Below are positions 47,789 through 56,360 of a stretch of 64,000 nucleotides of DNA, in pieces; position 1 is the first letter of the stretch, and each line of letters begins with the position of its first letter. The stretch is from Gammaproteobacteria bacterium. GTDB taxonomy: Bacteria > Pseudomonadota > Gammaproteobacteria > Pseudomonadales > JADFDG01. The stretch covers positions 62,001 through 126,000 of the forward strand of contig JADFDG010000009.1 in the NCBI GenBank assembly GCA_018262975.1, given 5' to 3'. Position numbers and translations under genes: made by a program. The notes beneath the pieces were generated by a model. That model searched no databases. It was not told the origin of the DNA and saw only the letters and a program-made list of their open reading frames with translations.

Positions 47789-49568
47789 CGGCGACTCCTG
47801 CTGGCGAATAGTGGGCGCGACTGAACCGCCGGGCGAAATCGACCATGCCTTGCCAGTCACTCACATGGTAGATGGTCCATCCCTGCGCGGCGGCGCGGGT
47901 GACGGCATCGTGGCCGTCGCGCCAGTAACCCGGCAAGTTCCCCGCGGCGCCTTGCTGGTCCGCCTTCCACGGCAGGTTCAGTACCAGTGTTCCCCCACCA
48001 CCGGCATTCTGCAACGCACGGGCGGCGACGTCGTAGCCATCGTTGCCCAGTTCATCGCGGTCGTACAGCGTGGAGATACCGTCGTCCGAAAGCACGACGA
48101 GGTGTGCTGGTCGTGGGCGCGGCTGTTTGTAGGTTTCGCGCAGGAGGTGGACAGGAAATGCCGTGCCGCCGCCGAAGTACCCGGTCAGCACCGCCAGGGC
48201 AGCCTGCTCGTCGCGCACGAAGCCAGGCGTGGACGTGAACTCCCGTTTGCCGCTCCAGAGCGTGACCTGCACGCGGGCGCCGGCGCGCAGTGCCGACAGG
48301 CAAAGGATCGCGCCGGCCAGCGTGGTGTAGGACGTCTGGTACTGCGGATTGGGCATGGACCCGGAACAATCGACGTAGAGATCGAGGTCCACGGCGTGCC
48401 GCGTTGGCGGGATGTGCGACTCGGTGCCCCACAGGCGGCGCACGGTGGTTTGTCCCGGAATGAGCGTGGGGCTTTGCAGCAAGCTGTGCAGCCAGTCGAT
48501 CTGGTCGAGTGCGTCGCCGGGTTGCCAGACTTCCAGGCCTTCGGGGACAGGATCGGTTTGCTGCTCCTGCGGACGGGCGGGGAAGCGCACCAGGTTTGGC
48601 AGCGCGCGTTCGCGGTAATAGCGGATGGCGATGTCGTGGTCGCTGAGGTTGATGCCGCAGGCGCGCAGGATTTCCCCGTACTCGAACGGTTCGCGGCACT
48701 GGCCGGCACCAGCTGGCGCTGCGCCCTGCGCAGGTTCCGCATCGACGGGCAGTCCGTCTTCGACGGTGTCCTCGCCGGTGATGCGCGGATCACGTGCCGG
48801 GTGGATGATGGGCGCGCGCTCGCCGGCATCGACTTGCACCAGTCCGCCGGGCCAACCCTCTCCGGCGGCAGCCGCGGTGTCGTGCAGCGCGCGCAACGGG
48901 GGTGTGGTGGCCTCGTCATCTATCAGGTAGGGCAGGCAGAGCGCGGCGAAACTTCCGGCTCCCTCCAGCCAGTCGCGTGCGTAGCTGCGCACGAGCCTGG
49001 CACCCAGCCAGGCGTCGCCCTCGGTGGCGTCGTCCACCGCGACGGCGTTCAGGGTGCCCTTGGGCAATTGCCACAGGAATTCATAGATTCGCTGGTAGAG
49101 CAGCCACAGTCGCGCGGGCTGCGGCTCGCGCGGCAGGCGCAGGAAGATGTCGGCCATCCGCAGCTGCGCGCTGCGTTGCAGCCGGTCGTTGATCAACAGG
49201 TCGGTGTAGAGGTTGGCCACCAGCGCGGTATCGCGCTCGCGGGTTGGCAGTGCCGGTCGCATGCGTGCGATCAGGCGAGCCTGGTCGGTGAGCGTGGCGG
49301 GCGCGAGGATATGGTGACCGATCTCATGGGCGAGGATTTCAGGTGCGTAGTCCTGCAGTCCGAGTTTTTCGACCTGTTCGAGATCGATGACCACGCGCTG
49401 GTCGTCCAGGCGGATCATGGCGAAGCTGCCGCTCAATCCCTCTGCGGCGGCCGCTGCCGTAGTCCCGCATAGCAGCGGTGGGCGCAGCCGGGTGTAGCGG
49501 CTCCAGCTGGCCAGTGCCCCGGCCCAGGCGGACTGCCAGCGTGCCTGCAATTCCGCGCGCGCGCTCAT
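47778..49568 (-). CDS. Metallopeptidase-like plus von Willebrand factor A domain protein
   Basis: 596-aa cytoplasmic protein. The N-terminal part has ILAHEIGHHIL (HEIGHH at 81-86), a zinc-peptidase motif as in the putative metallopeptidase domains paired with VWA-like domains next to MoxR ATPases. The C-terminal vWA domain has a complete MIDAS: YVDCSGSM (Asp 400, Ser 402, Ser 404), the Thr in FGGGTAFP and the Asp in LVVLSDDGIST. The start overlaps the preceding stop (ATGA). It is expected to work with the MoxR ATPase encoded two genes upstream. Confidence 0.85.
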   Translation of the reverse strand: MSARAELQARWQSAWAGALASWSRYTRLRPPLLCGTTAAAAAEGLSGSFAMIRLDDQRVVIDLEQVEKLGLQDYAPEILAHEIGHHILAPATLTDQARLIARMRPALPTRERDTALVANLYTDLLINDRLQRSAQLRMADIFLRLPREPQPARLWLLYQRIYEFLWQLPKGTLNAVAVDDATEGDAWLGARLVRSYARDWLEGAGSFAALCLPYLIDDEATTPPLRALHDTAAAAGEGWPGGLVQVDAGERAPIIHPARDPRITGEDTVEDGLPVDAEPAQGAAPAGAGQCREPFEYGEILRACGINLSDHDIAIRYYRERALPNLVRFPARPQEQQTDPVPEGLEVWQPGDALDQIDWLHSLLQSPTLIPGQTTVRRLWGTESHIPPTRHAVDLDLYVDCSGSMPNPQYQTSYTTLAGAILCLSALRAGARVQVTLWSGKREFTSTPGFVRDEQAALAVLTGYFGGGTAFPVHLLRETYKQPRPRPAHLVVLSDDGISTLYDRDELGNDGYDVAARALQNAGGGGTLVLNLPWKADQQGAAGNLPGYWRDGHDAVTRAAAQGWTIYHVSDWQGMVDFARRFSRAHYSPAGVADAV

Positions 49569-50566
49569 GGCGGTGTACCCGCCAGTGCCACGACGACTAC
49601 CTCGAATGAATCCGGCGAGCAGACCAGCAACGTGTGGGCGTTCGCCGCGTGGCTGCTGATGCTGCCGAGGTCTTCCAGTGCAAGCGTATGGCCTCGCCAG
49701 CTGACCCGGTTGCCGCGCACGTCCGGCAAGGCCGGCTTGCGGGAACGCACCGCCTGATGTTCTTCCGGGGTGGCGCGGTGCAGTGTGCTGCCATGCCTGT
49801 CGGCGACCAGCAGCCAGCAATCGTCTCCGCTGCTGATGAACAGCTTGTCATCGACGGCATCGACGCGTGGTAATTGCCGGAACGGTCCGCCGAAGCCGCT
49901 GAACCCGCCGATCCTGCGCACTTCCTCCATCGGCGCTCGCTGGCCAGGCTGCCACCAGGGGTCGCGCAGGAGCCTGTCTTTCAGTGCCGGCCACTGTTCG
50001 TGCGGCACGCCGAGCGCCACGGTGAGCAAGGGTGAAGGCAGGGCATCTGCCACCGTCAGGGCGGTGTCACGGTAGTGGCTCAACCCGCTGCGCCAGGCGA
50101 GCACCTGGCCGAGCCGCAGCCAGGTATCTCCGTCGGCACAGTGCGACACGCCCGCGCGCATCGCGGTCAGCCAGTCCAGCGGGCGTGCGCCCGGGGTGGA
50201 GGCCAGCTGGTGCGTCGCGTTGCCGGTGGCCGCCAGCAGGCGTGCCGGTTCGCGGGCGAGCAGCGGCAAGGCGGACGGCAGCACCTCGTGCCACAACGTG
50301 TTCATCGCCGGAAATCGCGAGTCAGCGCCGACCAGTCGTTGGCCACACAGTTCCAGCGCGGTGTCCCAGGCCGCGTACAGCAGCGCCGGGGTGGCCGCGG
50401 GAAAGCGTTCGTCCATGGCCACGACCAGCGGATCGACGGCGCTCTCGAGGAACGACCGGAAGCGAACGGCATCGAGGTCCGGGTAGCGGTGGCGCGCCGC
50501 GTTGAAGCGTGCGTTCAGCTGATCGCGGCCGTCCCTCAGCAGGACGGCGAAGGCCTTGCTGACCAT
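49565..50566 (-). CDS. Uncharacterised protein, possible bpX-type third component
   Basis: 333-aa cytoplasmic protein. The N-terminal two-thirds look helical (RFRSFLESAVDPLVVAMDERF, ALLYAAWDTALELCGQ). The C-terminal third is strand-rich (KLFISSGDDCWLLVADRHG, NRVSWRGHTLALEDLGSIS). In MoxR-vWA-beta-propeller ternary systems a third protein (bpX families) sits beside MoxR and vWA genes, and this one fits by position. The family match is my inference. The start ATG overlaps the MoxR stop by one base (TGATG). Confidence 0.65.
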   Translation of the reverse strand: MVSKAFAVLLRDGRDQLNARFNAARHRYPDLDAVRFRSFLESAVDPLVVAMDERFPAATPALLYAAWDTALELCGQRLVGADSRFPAMNTLWHEVLPSALPLLAREPARLLAATGNATHQLASTPGARPLDWLTAMRAGVSHCADGDTWLRLGQVLAWRSGLSHYRDTALTVADALPSPLLTVALGVPHEQWPALKDRLLRDPWWQPGQRAPMEEVRRIGGFSGFGGPFRQLPRVDAVDDKLFISSGDDCWLLVADRHGSTLHRATPEEHQAVRSRKPALPDVRGNRVSWRGHTLALEDLGSISSHAANAHTLLVCSPDSFEVVVVALAGTPP

Positions 50567-52146
50567 CAGCGCGAACCCAGCCAGCGCAGGTAGTTGGTGT
50601 AACGCTGGTGCAGGTACTTGAGCTTGAGCAGGTCGTCGTACAGGTGGCCGTACAATTTGTGGCCACCACCCCATTCGGTGACCAGCCGCTCGATCTTCTG
50701 CAGCCTGGCGCGTACCTCGCCCGCGCCCAAGCCCTCCAGGCCGGCACTGAATTCGGCGGACAGCTGGCCGACCGGGTCGTCCTGGTCGAGGTTCAGGCGA
50801 TTGAATTCGTCGCAGGAAAGGTCGAACAGGCGGCGCAGCCAGCCCAGGCGATCGCTGCGGTAGATGCCATGGCCGGGTTGTTCGAAGAAGGGTGCGTCGA
50901 GGTCCGGCGCCAGACGGTCGTGCAACACGAACGGCAGCACCTGCCGGACGTCTTCGAGGCCCACGGCGACCTCGCCGCGGAAGTAGGCCAGCGCCTTGGC
51001 GTACAGCAACAGCGACATCAGGGCGCGCACCGACAGGCCGTTGGTGGTCTGGCAACCGAGATCCTTCAGCCGGTCGCGACCGTTGTCGGCGCCGGTGACC
51101 GTGCTCCACTCGATGCCAGCCAGGCGCACGGTGTCCTTGGTCTTGTATTCGAACTGTGCACCACCGAATTCGCAGAACTCGAACTGGCTGGCGAAGAACT
51201 CGATGCGCCGGCGTACGCCCTCGGGCACCTCCACTGCGCGGATGTCCGAATGCAGGCGATCGGTTTCCGCCGGGGTGAAGATGATCTGCGGCGGCACCAT
51301 GGTTTCCGGGCGCACGTTTTCCTCGATGCGCGTCAGCAGGTCACCGAGGAAGCGCGGATTGAACGCCAGTGCCTGCACGACGACGTCGATGCGGTCGCGC
51401 AGTGCCTCGATGACCTGGTAGGTGCCGCCGCCCCGGTCGTCGTTGGCCGTCAGGTACCATGCGGCATCGGGACACTCGAACAGGTGGTTGAGCATCTCCG
51501 CGTAGTTGTCGCCCATCACCGTGAGCAGGGCGCTCTGGGTACGGGTGGGGATACGGTTGTATTCATCGACGATCTTCACGCGCATGCCCAGCCAGTCGCG
51601 CCACGCGATGCGGATGTCGTTCATTGACTGCGCCTGGACCAGGTCGGCGGGCAGCGGGTTGCCCAGCAGGTCTGCCACGGTCATTTGCGGGTGCCCGTGC
51701 TGCATGGCTCGGCGCACTTCCTTGACGGAATAACCGCCGAGGATGCCCATCAGGATGGCGCTGGCGGTCTTGCCTCGACCGGGGCCGCCGATGAGCAGGC
51801 ACTTGCCGCGCGTGGCGAAGGTCAGCAGCGGCAGCAGTATGAAGCTGGAGTAGCTCTGCGCCGAGGGTAGCGTCAGTACGCTGCGACTGTCGCCGAGCGT
51901 GAAGGATTGCGGTGGCGCATCGTTGTATTCGATGTCGTAATGCGGGCTGATCACCGCGGAGTTGACGATCCAGAAATAGGCTTGCCGGAGTTTTTCGTCG
52001 AGCGCGACGCCGGTGTCGGGTGTCGCGTTGCCGGCTTCACCGAGGGGACCCCGGTACAGGTCGGCGACGTCGAACTGTCGTTCCGCCTTGCCTTTGCCGG
52101 GATTGGTGGGTGCCCTGGAAAGGTGCTGGAATATGTTGAATGCCAT
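50566..52146 (-). CDS. MoxR-type AAA+ ATPase
   Basis: 526-aa ATPase. Walker A is GGPGRGKT (residues 120-127) and Walker B is VKIVDEYNRIP (Asp 194, Glu 195), followed by a sensor-1-like WYLTANDD and an arginine-rich RDRIDVVVQALAFNPRFL region typical of MoxR/RavA proteins. The C-terminal about 200 residues are helical. MoxR ATPases act with vWA partners as chaperones for metal insertion or complex remodelling. First gene of the six-gene minus-strand operon; the 214-bp gap to cinA must hold its promoter, but no convincing one was seen. Confidence 0.9.
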   Translation of the reverse strand: MAFNIFQHLSRAPTNPGKGKAERQFDVADLYRGPLGEAGNATPDTGVALDEKLRQAYFWIVNSAVISPHYDIEYNDAPPQSFTLGDSRSVLTLPSAQSYSSFILLPLLTFATRGKCLLIGGPGRGKTASAILMGILGGYSVKEVRRAMQHGHPQMTVADLLGNPLPADLVQAQSMNDIRIAWRDWLGMRVKIVDEYNRIPTRTQSALLTVMGDNYAEMLNHLFECPDAAWYLTANDDRGGGTYQVIEALRDRIDVVVQALAFNPRFLGDLLTRIEENVRPETMVPPQIIFTPAETDRLHSDIRAVEVPEGVRRRIEFFASQFEFCEFGGAQFEYKTKDTVRLAGIEWSTVTGADNGRDRLKDLGCQTTNGLSVRALMSLLLYAKALAYFRGEVAVGLEDVRQVLPFVLHDRLAPDLDAPFFEQPGHGIYRSDRLGWLRRLFDLSCDEFNRLNLDQDDPVGQLSAEFSAGLEGLGAGEVRARLQKIERLVTEWGGGHKLYGHLYDDLLKLKYLHQRYTNYLRWLGSR

Positions 52147-52360
52147 GCGATGGACAGTCCTTGTTCTGCGATGCGCCGGGCGTTGCCCACTCCGGGTTGC
52201 GAGGCCGGCCGGCGGACGTACAAGATACCCAAATTCCGCTCTGTTACGCGCGTGGTGATACCCGTGCCACCGAAATTTGCAGGGGGCGTGGTTCGGCCGG
52301 CGCGGGTTGTCCCCGGATCAGCCATAATCAGCCGGCGTCCCCTGCAGGAACCGGACCCTC

Positions 52361-52861
52361 GTGACCGACCCGACACTGCTCCGTGACATCGACCGCCTCG
52401 CCGTCGAGGTGGGCGCCCTGCTGAAAAAGACCGGCGTGAAACTCGCGCTGGCCGAGTCCTGTACCGGTGGCTGGGTGGCGCAGGCGATCACCGCGGTGCC
52501 CGGCAGTTCGGCCTGGTTCGACCGAGGCTTCGTGACCTACTCCAACGAGTCGAAGATCGAGATGCTGGGTGTTGCCACGGCCACGCTGGCGCACCATGGC
52601 GCGGTGAGCGAGGCGGTGGTGCGCGAGATGGCGCAGGGCGCCATCCGGCACAGCCGCGCCCACGTGTCGGTGGCGATCAGCGGCGTGGCCGGGCCGGATG
52701 GCGGCACGCCGGACAAGCCGGTGGGCACCGTGTGGTTCGCCTGGGGCCAGAAACTGGGCTATACGGAGGCGGTGCGCCACCAGCTTACCGGCGACCGGGG
52801 CACTGTCCGCGCCCGCGCCGTGCTGATTGCCCTCGACGGCCTGCGACAGCGCCTGTCGTGA
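52361..52861 (+). CDS. pncC: CinA C-terminal domain protein / NMN amidohydrolase
   Basis: 166-aa single-domain CinA-family protein. It converts nicotinamide mononucleotide to nicotinate mononucleotide, recycling NMN made by bacterial DNA ligase. LALAESCTGGWVAQAIT holds the catalytic Ser (33), and SGVAGPDGGTPDKPVGTVWFA is the other family block. The N-terminal molybdopterin-like domain of full CinA is absent, as in E. coli YgaD/PncC. The start is GTG. The cinA-recA-recX order is conserved; here it also adjoins NAD-related genes. Confidence 0.94.
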   Translation: MTDPTLLRDIDRLAVEVGALLKKTGVKLALAESCTGGWVAQAITAVPGSSAWFDRGFVTYSNESKIEMLGVATATLAHHGAVSEAVVREMAQGAIRHSRAHVSVAISGVAGPDGGTPDKPVGTVWFAWGQKLGYTEAVRHQLTGDRGTVRARAVLIALDGLRQRLS

Positions 52862-52925
52862 CCCGGCGGCATTCTCTGCTCCACGGTGAACGCGGCCTGC
52901 CGCATGCTCTCCGGACCGCGACATA

Positions 52926-52941
52926 CTGTCCCTATTGACAG
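52926..52941. promoter_or_regulatory. LexA operator 1 (SOS box)
   Basis: CTGTCCCTATTGACAG fits the E. coli-type SOS box CTGT-N8-ACAG exactly. The symmetry extends outwards: ATACTGTC and GACAGTAT are perfect reverse complements. It lies about 105 bp before the recA start. Confidence 0.85.
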
Positions 52942-52964
52942 TATCCGTGAACCCGGTGAGGATA

Positions 52965-52980
52965 CTGTCCATAGGGGCAG
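52965..52980. promoter_or_regulatory. LexA operator 2 (degenerate SOS box)
   Basis: CTGT-N8-GCAG, one mismatch to the consensus, with flanking ATA before CTGT as in operator 1. It begins 39 bp downstream of operator 1, so cooperative LexA binding is possible. Confidence 0.6.
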
Positions 52981-53044
52981 TACAGCGGCCAGCTGCCGCG
53001 CACCGGCCACCCCCAGACAGCAGCCGTAGCAGAGGATGACCACG

Positions 53045-54082
53045 ATGGATGCCAACAAGCAGAAAGCCCTGAGCGCCGCCCTTGCCCAGATCGAACGCCA
53101 GTTCGGCAAGGGTTCGATCATGCGCATGGGCGACCAGGAAAAGCAGCAGATCCCGGTCATCTCCACCGGCTCGCTGGGCCTCGACCTCGCCCTGGGCGTG
53201 GGTGGCCTGCCGCGCGGCCGCATCGTCGAGATCTACGGCCCGGAATCCTCGGGCAAGACCACCCTGACCCTGCAGGTCATCGCCGAGGCCCAGAAGAAAG
53301 GCTGCGTGTGCGCCTTCGTGGACGCCGAGCACGCCCTGGACCCGGACTACGCCCGCAAACTGGGCGTGAACGTCGACGATCTGCTCGTTTCGCAGCCGGA
53401 TACCGGCGAGCAGGCGCTGGAAATCGTCGACATGCTGGTGCGCTCCAATGCCGTCGACGTGGTGATCGTCGACTCGGTGGCCGCGCTGGTGCCGAAGGCC
53501 GAGATCGAGGGCGAGATGGGCGACTCCCACGTCGGCCTGCAGGCCCGCCTGATGTCGCAGGCGCTGCGCAAGGTCACCGGCAACATCAAGAACGCCAACT
53601 GCCTGGTGGTGTTCATCAACCAGTTGCGCATGAAGATCGGCGTGATGTTCGGCAACCCGGAGACCACCACCGGCGGCAACGCGCTGAAGTTCTACGCCTC
53701 GGTGCGCCTGGACATCCGCCGCATCGGCTCGGTGAAGAACGGCGAGGAAGTGGTCGGTTCCGAGACCCGTGTGAAGGTGGTCAAGAACAAGGTGGCGCCG
53801 CCGTTCCGCCAGGCCGAGTTCCAGATCCTCTACGGCGAGGGCTCCAACAAGCGCGGCGAGATCATCGACCTCGGCGCCAAGCTGGGCCTGGTCGAGAAGT
53901 CCGGCGCCTGGTACGCCTACAAGGGCGACAAGATCGGCCAGGGCAAGGCCAACGCCTGCGAGTTCCTCAAGGAGCACCCGGAAGTGGCCTTCGAGATCGA
54001 ACAGCAGATCCGTACCAAGTTGATGGACACCGGCATGCCGGTCGCCAGCGAATCCGAAGCTGACGAAGAACTGGATGCCTGA
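53045..54082 (+). CDS. recA: Recombinase RecA
   Basis: Strand-exchange ATPase and LexA co-protease. The 345-aa product has Walker A GPESSGKT at residues 65-72, the [26 protein letters not shown]-region L1 loop, [36 protein letters not shown] (L2 region, split here as a pattern) and an acidic C-terminus. The start is ATG 53045, since AGAGG lies 9 bp upstream; the ATG at 53036 would have no spacing. Two LexA boxes precede it. recX overlaps its end by 8 bp. Confidence 0.98.
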   Translation: MDANKQKALSAALAQIERQFGKGSIMRMGDQEKQQIPVISTGSLGLDLALGVGGLPRGRIVEIYGPESSGKTTLTLQVIAEAQKKGCVCAFVDAEHALDPDYARKLGVNVDDLLVSQPDTGEQALEIVDMLVRSNAVDVVIVDSVAALVPKAEIEGEMGDSHVGLQARLMSQALRKVTGNIKNANCLVVFINQLRMKIGVMFGNPETTTGGNALKFYASVRLDIRRIGSVKNGEEVVGSETRVKVVKNKVAPPFRQAEFQILYGEGSNKRGEIIDLGAKLGLVEKSGAWYAYKGDKIGQGKANACEFLKEHPEVAFEIEQQIRTKLMDTGMPVASESEADEELDA

Positions 54083-54590
54083 GTCCACCACGGGCGGCCC
54101 GTTCATTGACGGGGACGTGCCGCCTGGCAAGAACTCCCTGGTGCCGTCTGCTACCGGCATCCGTCGGGCTGCCATGGACTGGCTGGCCCGCAGGGAGTAC
54201 GCGCGATGCGAGCTCGAACAGAAATTGCATCGACGCTTTCCTGACGCTACCGCGGCGATAGGCCCAGTGCTCGACCAGCTCGAGCATGAGGGCCTGCTGA
54301 GCGACCAGCGCTTCCTCGAATCCTTCACCCGCAGCCGCGTGAACCGCGGTTACGGTCCGCTGCGCATTGCCGGTGAACTGCGCAACCGTGGCCTGCCGCC
54401 GCCATCGCGTGATGCCACCGCCGAGGTTGACTGGCTCAGCGAGGCGCGCGGGGTGCGTGCGCGCCGCTTCGGCGAGGCCTTGCCGGCCGGCCCGGTCGAG
54501 CGCAACCGCCAGATGGCCTTCCTGCAGCGCCGAGGCTACCCGGCCGATGTCTGCCGCAAGGCCTGCCTGCCGCCGCGCGACGACGCCTGA
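54075..54590 (+). CDS. recX: Regulatory protein RecX
   Basis: 171-aa modulator that caps RecA filaments. Three-helix repeats are seen: [63 protein letters not shown], and [20 protein letters not shown]. About 25 non-conserved residues precede the core. The gene overlaps recA by 8 bp, so it is SOS-controlled with it. alaS and csrA, often next, are absent; a CorA-family gene follows. Confidence 0.92.
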   Translation: MPESTTGGPFIDGDVPPGKNSLVPSATGIRRAAMDWLARREYARCELEQKLHRRFPDATAAIGPVLDQLEHEGLLSDQRFLESFTRSRVNRGYGPLRIAGELRNRGLPPPSRDATAEVDWLSEARGVRARRFGEALPAGPVERNRQMAFLQRRGYPADVCRKACLPPRDDA

Positions 54591-54596
54591 GGCTGG

Positions 54597-54602
54597 CATA
54601 AT
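54597..54602 (+). promoter_or_regulatory. Possible -10 element for the CorA-family gene
   Basis: CATAAT, 5 of 6 to TATAAT, 27 bp before the start codon in the 39-bp gap after recX. No -35 match at 16-18 bp, so tentative. Confidence 0.3.
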
Positions 54603-54629
54603 CCGGCCACGCCAGGCACGGATCACGCC

Positions 54630-55616
54630 ATGAACGACGTATCGCCCCCGCTGGGCATCTTTTCCGCCATCCACCTGCTCGCCGATGGCAGTCACCGCCA
54701 CCTCGCCCGCGAGGAGGTGCTCGACTTCAATCCCGGTGACGGTGTGCTGTGGGTGCACATGGATCGCCGCAGCGAGGTGGTGCAGGCCTGGCTCAACGAG
54801 CACAGTGGCATCGATGCCATCGACGTGGAGGCGCTGCTGTCGGACGAAACCCGGCCGCGTGCTTACCGTCCGCGCCACCAGGCCAGCCTGCTGGTGATCC
54901 TGCGCGGCGTGAACAACCAGCCCGGCGCCGATCCGGACGACATGGTGTCCATCCGCATCTGGGTGGAGAAGCACCGCGTGCTCAGTTTCTCCTCGCGGCC
55001 GCTGGCCCCGGTGAGCGACGTGCTGGACATGCTCGGCACCGAGTATTCACCGTGCAACGCCGCTGAGCTGCTCGCCTCGCTGGCCACGACCATGGTGGCG
55101 CGCATGGAGCCCGCCATTGATTCCCTGCGTGATGAACTGGATGCCCTGGAGGAGATCCAGGAGGACGGCAAGCCGGTAAGCGTGGAGGCGTTGCTGCGCA
55201 TCCGTCGCCGGTCAGCAGGGCTGCGCCGCTACCTGGGCCCGCAGAAGGACGTGTTCCTGACCGTGAACAACCTGCACCTGCCGTGGATCGACATTGCCAG
55301 CGAGGAGGAGTGGCGCGAAGCCACCAACACGACCTTCCGCTACATCGAGGAACTCGACGGGGTGCGCGAACGGGTGGAGTTGCTGCATGCGGCGGTCAAT
55401 GCGCGCATCGTCGAGCGCACCAACCGCGCCTTCCACGCGGTCACGGTGGTGGCGGCGTTCTTCGTGCCATTCACCTTCGTCACCGGCCTGATGGGCATGA
55501 ACGTGGCCGGCATTCCCTTCGCGAAGAACGAGTACGGCTTCTGGCAGGTGATCGGCGTGCTGGCGATGTGGTCGCTGGTGCAGCTGCTGATCTTCCGCCG
55601 CATGAAGTGGCTGTAG
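54630..55616 (+). CDS. CorA/ZntB-family divalent cation transporter
   Basis: 328-aa pentameric channel-type transporter: a large cytoplasmic N-terminal domain with a long helix (RYIEELDGVRERVELLHAAVNARI) and two C-terminal transmembrane helices (about 268-325). The pore motif is GMN (GLMGMNVAGIPF); the following AGIPF is more like ZntB proteins than Mg2+-type CorA. The cytoplasmic WVHMDR and RGVNNQPGADPDDMVSIRIW segments also fit the ZntB subgroup. The ion (Mg2+, Zn2+ or other) is not decided. It converges on the DUF599 gene with 4 bp between. Confidence 0.88.
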   Translation: MNDVSPPLGIFSAIHLLADGSHRHLAREEVLDFNPGDGVLWVHMDRRSEVVQAWLNEHSGIDAIDVEALLSDETRPRAYRPRHQASLLVILRGVNNQPGADPDDMVSIRIWVEKHRVLSFSSRPLAPVSDVLDMLGTEYSPCNAAELLASLATTMVARMEPAIDSLRDELDALEEIQEDGKPVSVEALLRIRRRSAGLRRYLGPQKDVFLTVNNLHLPWIDIASEEEWREATNTTFRYIEELDGVRERVELLHAAVNARIVERTNRAFHAVTVVAAFFVPFTFVTGLMGMNVAGIPFAKNEYGFWQVIGVLAMWSLVQLLIFRRMKWL

Positions 55617-55620
55617 CGGC

Positions 55621-56325
55621 CTACAGGCCCTCGCGCAGCGCCCGTGCCGCCGGCGAGTGGAACTCGCGACGATACAGCACCCAGATCACCAGCGAGGTCG
55701 CCACCATGAACACCATGGGGTTGACCAGCCAGCCCAGCACCGCCAGCGCGAAGTAGAACGCGCGCAGGCCCTGGTTGAAGGCGAAGGCGGCCAGCGTGGC
55801 GACGTCCACCGCATGTGCCACGAAGCGCTCGCGGGTGGCGGCGTCCAGCGCCGGTCCGCCCTTGGGTGCCTGCGGGGCGCCGCCGACCATGATCGACAGG
55901 AAGCTGTACTGGCGCATCGACCAGGTGAACTGGAAGAACGCGTAGATGAACACCACCGCCAGCAGCAGCACCTTCACTTCCCACAACTCGCGCGAGGCCG
56001 GCGTGGTGAAGGGAATGGTGGCCAGCACGTTGATGGCCTGTTCGGTGCTCGCCAGCGTGGTCAGCAGGGCAGCGACGATCAGCAGCGCCGAGGACGCCAG
56101 GAAGCTGACGTTGCGCTCGAGGTTGGCGATCGCCGATGTGTCGGTGATGCGGTTGTCGCGGGCCAGCAGTTCGATCATCCACTGGCGGCGCCAGGCGATC
56201 ATGGTGCTGGTGAGGCAGGAACGTCGCTTCGCCGCCGCCTGCACGTAGCGGGTGTAGACCATCCAGCTGGCAAAGAACCAGCACACCGCCACCGCGTCGT
56301 GCCAACTGCCGAAGAAATCCGCCAT
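55621..56325 (-). CDS. DUF599-family membrane protein
   Basis: 234-aa inner-membrane protein with about four to five helices (VCWFFASWMVYTRYVQ, SFLASSALLIVAALLTTL, VFIYAFFQFTWSMRQYSF, AFYFALAVLGWLVNPMVFM). The pattern RDNRITDTSAIANLERNVSF and the FNQGLRAFYF block match DUF599, whose function is unknown. The start ATG 56325 has GAGGA about 10 bp upstream; the longer open frame lies partly in tamB's 3' gap. It is the last gene downstream of tamA-tamB, 35 bp away. Confidence 0.85.
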   Translation of the reverse strand: MADFFGSWHDAVAVCWFFASWMVYTRYVQAAAKRRSCLTSTMIAWRRQWMIELLARDNRITDTSAIANLERNVSFLASSALLIVAALLTTLASTEQAINVLATIPFTTPASRELWEVKVLLLAVVFIYAFFQFTWSMRQYSFLSIMVGGAPQAPKGGPALDAATRERFVAHAVDVATLAAFAFNQGLRAFYFALAVLGWLVNPMVFMVATSLVIWVLYRREFHSPAARALREGL

Positions 56326-56360
56326 GTCGTGCAAGTCCTCCGCGGGGCAAGCCGCGTGGG

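Noticed and set aside
46524-49472. 982-codon plus-strand open frame across the accessory operon
   Set aside because: Antisense to the ligase and vWA genes, which have clear motifs; the plus-strand product has none.
43147-52146. Recent horizontal transfer with flanking mobile element
   Set aside because: No integrase, transposase, direct repeats or tRNA target was found at either end, and base composition is only mildly different by eye. Accessory status rests on gene content and synteny alone.
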